Both the position numbers and the translations under genes were made by a program. A stretch of 18,502 bases of DNA, from contig CAWVRK010000024.1 of assembly GCA_963932955.1 (NCBI GenBank), forward strand, positions 1 through 18,502, written 5' to 3'. This DNA comes from Flavicella sp963932955. Its GTDB lineage: Bacteria; Bacteroidota; Bacteroidia; Flavobacteriales; Flavobacteriaceae. Numbering within the stretch: position 1 is the stretch's first letter; each line of letters starts with the position of its first letter. The notes under the pieces were generated by a model. The model worked only from the letters and a program-made list of their open reading frames with translations, was not told the origin of the DNA and ran no database searches. Below are positions 15,163 through 18,502 of this stretch, piece after piece.

Positions 15163-16440
15163 ATGAACATTCTTATTTTAGGAGCCGGAGGACGCGAACA
15201 CGCCTTTGCATCAAAACTAGTGGAAAGCAACAAATTGTCCAAGCTCTTCATTGCGCCAGGAAACGCTGGTACTGCTGAGATTGCCACCAATCTCTCCATT
15301 GACCCAGTGGACTTCCAAGCGGTCAAAAAGGCTGTTTTGGAACATGCCATCTCCATGGTCATAGTGGGTCCTGAAGCGCCTTTGGTCGCAGGTGTACACG
15401 ATTTCTTTTTGCAAGACGCAGCGCTGCAGCACATTCCTGTCATCGGCCCTAAAAAGGACGGAGCAGAATTGGAAGGAAGTAAGGAGTTTTCTAAAATATT
15501 CATGAAAAAACACGGTGTTCCAACAGCTGCATACGAAGCATTTACAGCCGAAACACTAGAAGCGGGAAAAGCATTTTTGGAAACTTTGAAACCGCCATTT
15601 GTCTTAAAAGCAGATGGATTGGCAGGAGGGAAAGGCGTGTTGATTTTAAACGATTTGCAGACAGCCAAAATGGAATTGGAGGACATGTTGACCAACGAGA
15701 AATTTGGAGCCGCCTCGAGCAAAGTGGTCATCGAAGAATATTTAGATGGAATTGAGCTTTCTGTTTTTGTTTTGACAGATGGCAAGAGCTACAAAATTTT
15801 GCCTTCTGCCAAAGACTACAAAAGAATAGGAGAGGGAGATACGGGATTGAATACGGGTGGTATGGGTGCAATTTCGCCCGTTCCATTTGCAGACGAAGCT
15901 TTTTTGGCCAAAGTAGAAGAACGCGTAGTCATTCCCACCATCGCAGGATTGCAAAAAGACGGCATCGATTACAGAGGTTTTGTATTTATAGGACTGATGA
16001 ACATTGCTGGCGATCCCTTTGTAATTGAATACAATGTGCGCATGGGAGATCCCGAAACAGAAGTCGTCATACCGAGAATTCAATCGGATTTGTTGGAGCT
16101 TTTTGAAGGTGTTGCTACCCAGACCTTGCACGAAAAATCATTTCAATTGAACCCCCAAACGGCTACGACCGTCATGGTTGTGGCAGGAGGTTATCCGGAA
16201 GCGTATGAAAAAGGAAAAGAAATCTCAGGTTTGGAAAAGGTGGTTGGAACCACAGTTTTTCATGCGGGAACAGCTCCTGTAGACGGAAAGACAGTGACCA
16301 ACGGAGGCCGAGTGATGGCTTTTACTTCGCTGGCAGACACAATGGAAGCTGCTTTGGAAAAATCCTATGCAAACATTGCAAACGTGCATTTTGAGGGCAT
16401 GAATTACCGAAAAGATATCGGATTTGATTTGAAAGATTGA
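15163..16440 (+). CDS. purD: Phosphoribosylamine--glycine ligase
   Basis: This cytoplasmic ATP-grasp enzyme joins glycine to phosphoribosylamine, the second step of de novo purine synthesis. The protein has 425 residues, the normal length. The start MNILILGAGGREHA is diagnostic of PurD. The ATP-binding loop is visible as KADGLAGGKGVLI, followed by GGMGAISPVP and the metal-binding block EYNVRMGDPETEVVIPR. The C-terminal domain continues to the end without breaks. It stands alone between the rnpA train and a convergent two-component pair. Upstream, AACTTTTG at 15106-15113 is one base from the TAnnTTTG element, 49 nt before the ATG, but lacks a -33 box. I see no riboswitch-like structure in the 81-nt leader region. 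Confidence 0.97.
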   Translation: MNILILGAGGREHAFASKLVESNKLSKLFIAPGNAGTAEIATNLSIDPVDFQAVKKAVLEHAISMVIVGPEAPLVAGVHDFFLQDAALQHIPVIGPKKDGAELEGSKEFSKIFMKKHGVPTAAYEAFTAETLEAGKAFLETLKPPFVLKADGLAGGKGVLILNDLQTAKMELEDMLTNEKFGAASSKVVIEEYLDGIELSVFVLTDGKSYKILPSAKDYKRIGEGDTGLNTGGMGAISPVPFADEAFLAKVEERVVIPTIAGLQKDGIDYRGFVFIGLMNIAGDPFVIEYNVRMGDPETEVVIPRIQSDLLELFEGVATQTLHEKSFQLNPQTATTVMVVAGGYPEAYEKGKEISGLEKVVGTTVFHAGTAPVDGKTVTNGGRVMAFTSLADTMEAALEKSYANIANVHFEGMNYRKDIGFDLKD

Positions 16441-16471
16441 ATGGCAAGCAGCACAATCAATTGATAAGACT

Positions 16472-16528
16472 AAAAAAAGCTTTGCAAATAAGAAGCGTAA
16501 AAGAGGGGCTTTAGGCTCTTTTGAGCGC
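16472..16528 (-). terminator. Probable terminator region of the histidine kinase gene
   Basis: On the minus strand a hairpin straddles the kinase stop codon: AAAAGAG at 16499-16505 pairs with CTCTTTT at 16516-16522, with a possible outer GCG/CGC extension. Further downstream a short GCTT/AAGC stem (16479-16482 with 16493-16496) is followed directly by seven T on the minus strand (16478-16472). The stems are modest. The region lies between convergent genes, where termination is expected. Confidence 0.35.
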
Positions 16529-17548
16529 AAACGAAAAGGCACTTCCCTTGCCGTAGTCACTTTCAACACGGATGGTTTCTTTGTGAGCTTCCATGATGTG
16601 CTTGACAATGGCAAGTCCTAATCCCGAGCCTCCTTGGTCGCGAGAGCGACTTTGATCTACTCGGTAAAAGCGCTCAAAAAGACGGGCTTGATTTTCTTTT
16701 CTGATTCCCTCACCGTTGTCCGAAACCTTCACAGTCAATTTCCCAGAAACATTGCTTTCAAAGCTCACCATGGTGATTCCTCCGTATTTTCCGTATTTGA
16801 TTGAGTTTTCAATCAAATTGATCAGTACTTGTTCAATTTTGGCAGCGTCTCCCAAAGCATATATTGGAAACTCATACAATTGGTCAAAGCGCAAAGTGAT
16901 GTTTTTCTTTTTTACTTTCATTTCGAAAAGGTCAAAGACTTTTTGAACCATCTCCAAACAATTAAAAGGTTTGATGTCCAAATGCAGTTCGTTGGTTTCC
17001 AATTTGGAAATCAGGTCCAAATCTTTGACGATCTCCACAAGGCGTTCTACTCCTATATTGGCTCTCTCTAAATACCGGTTTCGGATTTCCTTGTCGTTTG
17101 CAGCTCCCTCAATCAGGGTCAAAAGATATCCTTGAATAGTAAACAAAGGCGTTTTTAATTCGTGCGAAACGTTTCCTAAAAACTCTCTTCGATAGGCCTC
17201 ACGCTCGTTCAGAGATTCAATCTCCAATTGCTTGTCTGTGGCAAATTTTTGCACTTCTATAGACAGCGTTTCGATATCTGCTGTCATAGAATCTTCGTTG
17301 AAACTGCTGGTTTCTAGAAGGGAAACGTCTTCGTATATTTTACGAACACGTTTGTAAATAAAACGTTTGATGCGTTGTTGGAGGACGAGAAAAGACGCCA
17401 GAAACAAGAGCATCCCACTGTATAAGGTTGTTTCAAGATCAACAATATCATACTTTACATACAAGACCAATGAAAACCCGCCAACAGTGAATACTGTAAA
17501 GAGCAAGGAGGTGACGAATCCAAAGACATGGGTTTTTTCACTCTTCAT
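16511..17548 (-). CDS. Sensor histidine kinase (PhoR-like)
   Basis: This 345-residue inner-membrane kinase has two N-terminal membrane segments (about 9-31 and 41-58) separated by only a few residues, so there is almost no periplasmic sensor domain. A linker/coiled region (about 60-115) leads to the HisKA domain with FLGNVSHELKTPL, where H129 is the phosphorylated histidine. The HATPase domain follows with the N-box IENSIKYG, the G1 box DNGEGI, an F-box FERFYR and the G2 box GGSGLGLAIVKH, all intact. The start ATG at 17548 overlaps the response regulator end by 11 nt. An in-frame TTG nine bases upstream is less likely. The architecture matches PhoR-type kinases next to OmpR/PhoB regulators in Bacteroidota. 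The lack of a sizeable sensor domain suggests sensing through the membrane or a partner protein. Signal unknown. Confidence 0.9.
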   Translation of the reverse strand: MKSEKTHVFGFVTSLLFTVFTVGGFSLVLYVKYDIVDLETTLYSGMLLFLASFLVLQQRIKRFIYKRVRKIYEDVSLLETSSFNEDSMTADIETLSIEVQKFATDKQLEIESLNEREAYRREFLGNVSHELKTPLFTIQGYLLTLIEGAANDKEIRNRYLERANIGVERLVEIVKDLDLISKLETNELHLDIKPFNCLEMVQKVFDLFEMKVKKKNITLRFDQLYEFPIYALGDAAKIEQVLINLIENSIKYGKYGGITMVSFESNVSGKLTVKVSDNGEGIRKENQARLFERFYRVDQSRSRDQGGSGLGLAIVKHIMEAHKETIRVESDYGKGSAFSFALKRA

Positions 17549-18230
17549 TGATGACAAATTTATAGCCCACTCCTTTGACGGTTTTAAAGTGGTTGTCTCC
17601 TAGTTTTTCACGAAGTTTTCGGATGTGTACATCGATGGTTCTTCCTCCTACGACTACTTCATTCCCCCAGACTCGTTCGAGAATCACTTCTCTTTTGAAT
17701 ACTTTGTCTGGCTTGGATGCGAGCAAGGAGAACAATTCAAATTCTTTGCGAGGCAACACGATTTTTTTGCTGTCTTTTAGGACGAGATAGGCCTCTCGGT
17801 CAATAACGATATTTCCCAAAGAGACGGCGTCAGAAGCCGCATTATTGTCTTTCAATCTTCGCAACAAAGATTTGACTTTGCTGACTAAAATTTTAGGTTT
17901 TACGGGCTTGGTGATGTAGTCATCAGCTCCGGCTTCAAAACCAGCAACCTGAGAATAGTCTTCACCGCGTGCGGTCAAAAAAGAAATCAACGTATTCTCT
18001 AGACCAGGCGTACTTCTTATTTTTTCACAAGCTTCAATTCCGTCCATTTCGGGCATCATGATGTCTAACAAAATTAGGTGAGGTTTGTGTTTCACTGCTT
18101 TTTCAACAGCTTTTTTGCCATTTTCAGCAGTGTGAATCTCATACCCTTCATTTCGGAGGTTGTAACCCACAATCTCTAAAATATCCGGCTCGTCATCTAC
18201 CAATAAGATTTTAATTTCGTTTGCTTTCAT
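17538..18230 (-). CDS. OmpR/PhoB family response regulator
   Basis: This 230-residue transcription factor has an N-terminal receiver domain with acidic D12-D13, phosphoacceptor D56 in LLDIMMPEMDG, T86 and K108 in ITKP, all intact. A C-terminal winged-helix DNA-binding domain follows, ending in the typical TIDVHIRKLREKLG and TVKGVGYKF segments. The family binds tandem direct repeats near promoters. The gene begins the two-gene minus-strand unit with the kinase, which overlaps its end. A good promoter sits 21 nt upstream. PhoB or PhoP are the closest named types, but no phosphate genes are within view, so I leave the symbol empty. The divergent exported-protein gene at 18408 is the natural first target to consider. 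Confidence 0.93.
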   Translation of the reverse strand: MKANEIKILLVDDEPDILEIVGYNLRNEGYEIHTAENGKKAVEKAVKHKPHLILLDIMMPEMDGIEACEKIRSTPGLENTLISFLTARGEDYSQVAGFEAGADDYITKPVKPKILVSKVKSLLRRLKDNNAASDAVSLGNIVIDREAYLVLKDSKKIVLPRKEFELFSLLASKPDKVFKREVILERVWGNEVVVGGRTIDVHIRKLREKLGDNHFKTVKGVGYKFVINEE

Positions 18231-18251
18231 AAAGGAAGTCTATTTGTTTTA

Positions 18252-18280
18252 CAAAACTAACCATATTAACCAATTACAAA
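18252..18280 (-). promoter_or_regulatory. Promoter for the response regulator/kinase pair
   Basis: On the minus strand, TTTG (18280-18277) is followed after 17 nt by TAGTTTTG (18259-18252), an exact TAnnTTTG element. The ATG lies 21 nt beyond. Both boxes match the Bacteroidota consensus and the spacing is at the short end of the accepted range. Confidence 0.55.
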
Positions 18281-18284
18281 CAGC

Positions 18285-18335
18285 AGTTTACATTGATTTA
18301 ATGCGTGAGGTTAAAGTTAACAAAAAATTTACACA
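18285..18335. promoter_or_regulatory. Repeated TTTA/GTTAA motifs in a divergent control region
   Basis: Between the regulator gene and the exported-protein gene lie TTTAC (18287), TTTAA (18297), GTTAA (18310), GTTAA (18316) and TTTAC (18328) on the plus strand. The middle pair forms GTTAAAGTTAAC, which also contains the palindrome GTTAAC. Such clusters can be binding sites for an OmpR/PhoB-type protein, but the spacing is not a clean 11 nt, so this is a weak call. Confidence 0.25.
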
Positions 18336-18407
18336 AGGGTAAGGAGATGGTAACCTAATTGCGATTGAAAAAGAAGAATTTTGCAGCGAAATTCAAGCAT
18401 TCATACC

Positions 18408-18502
18408 ATGAAAAAATTCACCACAGTTTTCGCCTTGTTTTTAGCAATCACACTCAATGCTCAAGACAAAGCAACCATTCAAGGACTTGTTACAGACAAA
18501 GA
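18408..18502 (+). CDS. Exported protein start, probable TonB-dependent receptor or related (partial)
   Basis: Only the first 31 codons are in the window. The ATG at 18408 gives a signal peptide (MKKFTTVFALFLAITLNAQ) followed by KATIQGLVTDK, the typical opening of the carboxypeptidase-regulatory-like domain that precedes the plug of many Bacteroidota TonB-dependent receptors. Other exported proteins also start this way, so the receptor call is tentative. The upstream sequence has GAATTTTG at 18376-18383, one base from the TAnnTTTG element. The gene diverges from the response regulator gene and may be controlled by it. The gene is incomplete because the window ends, not because it is broken. 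Confidence 0.6.
   Translation, partial: MKKFTTVFALFLAITLNAQDKATIQGLVTDK

Noticed and set aside
14997..15785. Long minus-strand open frame of 262 codons opposite purD and the sugar transferase end
   Set aside because: It is antisense to two well-identified genes, spans their intergenic gap, and its translation shows low-complexity serine/alanine/lysine composition with no recognisable domain.
1..18502. CRISPR arrays, tRNA or rRNA genes, insertion sequences, prophage or defence genes
   Set aside because: I looked for regularly spaced repeats, cloverleaf-type sequence, terminal inverted repeats with transposase, and known defence protein motifs. None is visible, and nearly all sequence is filled by intact core genes. 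No intergenic gap exceeds 300 bases.

Overview
The window reads as core chromosome of a member of the Bacteroidota, most likely class Flavobacteriia. The evidence is a PorZ-like type IX secretion protein with a C-terminal sorting-type domain, TonB-dependent receptors with an N-terminal carboxypeptidase-regulatory-like domain, repeated TAnnTTTG promoter elements of the Bacteroidota type, starts that generally lack a Shine-Dalgarno sequence, and a moderately AT-rich composition. I see no phage, IS element, CRISPR array, tRNA or rRNA. Base composition and coding style look uniform, with no clear sign of recent transfer.

Layout. (1) trpS on the minus strand (60-1028) diverges from plsC-like and HlyIII/PAQR membrane protein genes (1173-2612). 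(2) A minus-strand pair follows: an FkbM-like methyltransferase (3165-4016) and a CYTH-domain protein (2642-3112). It converges on the HlyIII gene at a small A/T hairpin. (3) A long plus-strand gene train starts at a good promoter at 4187-4217: an AlgI-type MBOAT O-acyltransferase, an AlgJ/AlgX-like SGNH protein, porZ, recO and a TonB-dependent receptor. Three of its four junctions are stop/start overlaps and the fourth is 16 nt. (4) A second train (12386-15081) holds rnpA, a large conserved protein whose C-terminal part I read as an AMP-nucleosidase-like nucleoside phosphorylase domain, and a phosphoglycosyl transferase. (5) purD (15163-16440) converges on a minus-strand response regulator/histidine kinase pair (16511-18230). 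This pair diverges from the start of another exported protein, probably a TonB-dependent receptor, which is cut off by the window end.

How it fits together. Cell-envelope functions dominate: phospholipid acylation, glycan O-acylation, glycan initiation, type IX secretion and outer-membrane uptake. They are interleaved with housekeeping genes for translation, recombination, tRNA processing and purine synthesis. The two observations I value most are the nucleosidase-like domain in the rnpA operon protein, and the apparent co-transcription of an O-acylation pair with porZ, whose family binds anionic lipopolysaccharide. Neither is proven a new system. Most of the window is ordinary core genome.
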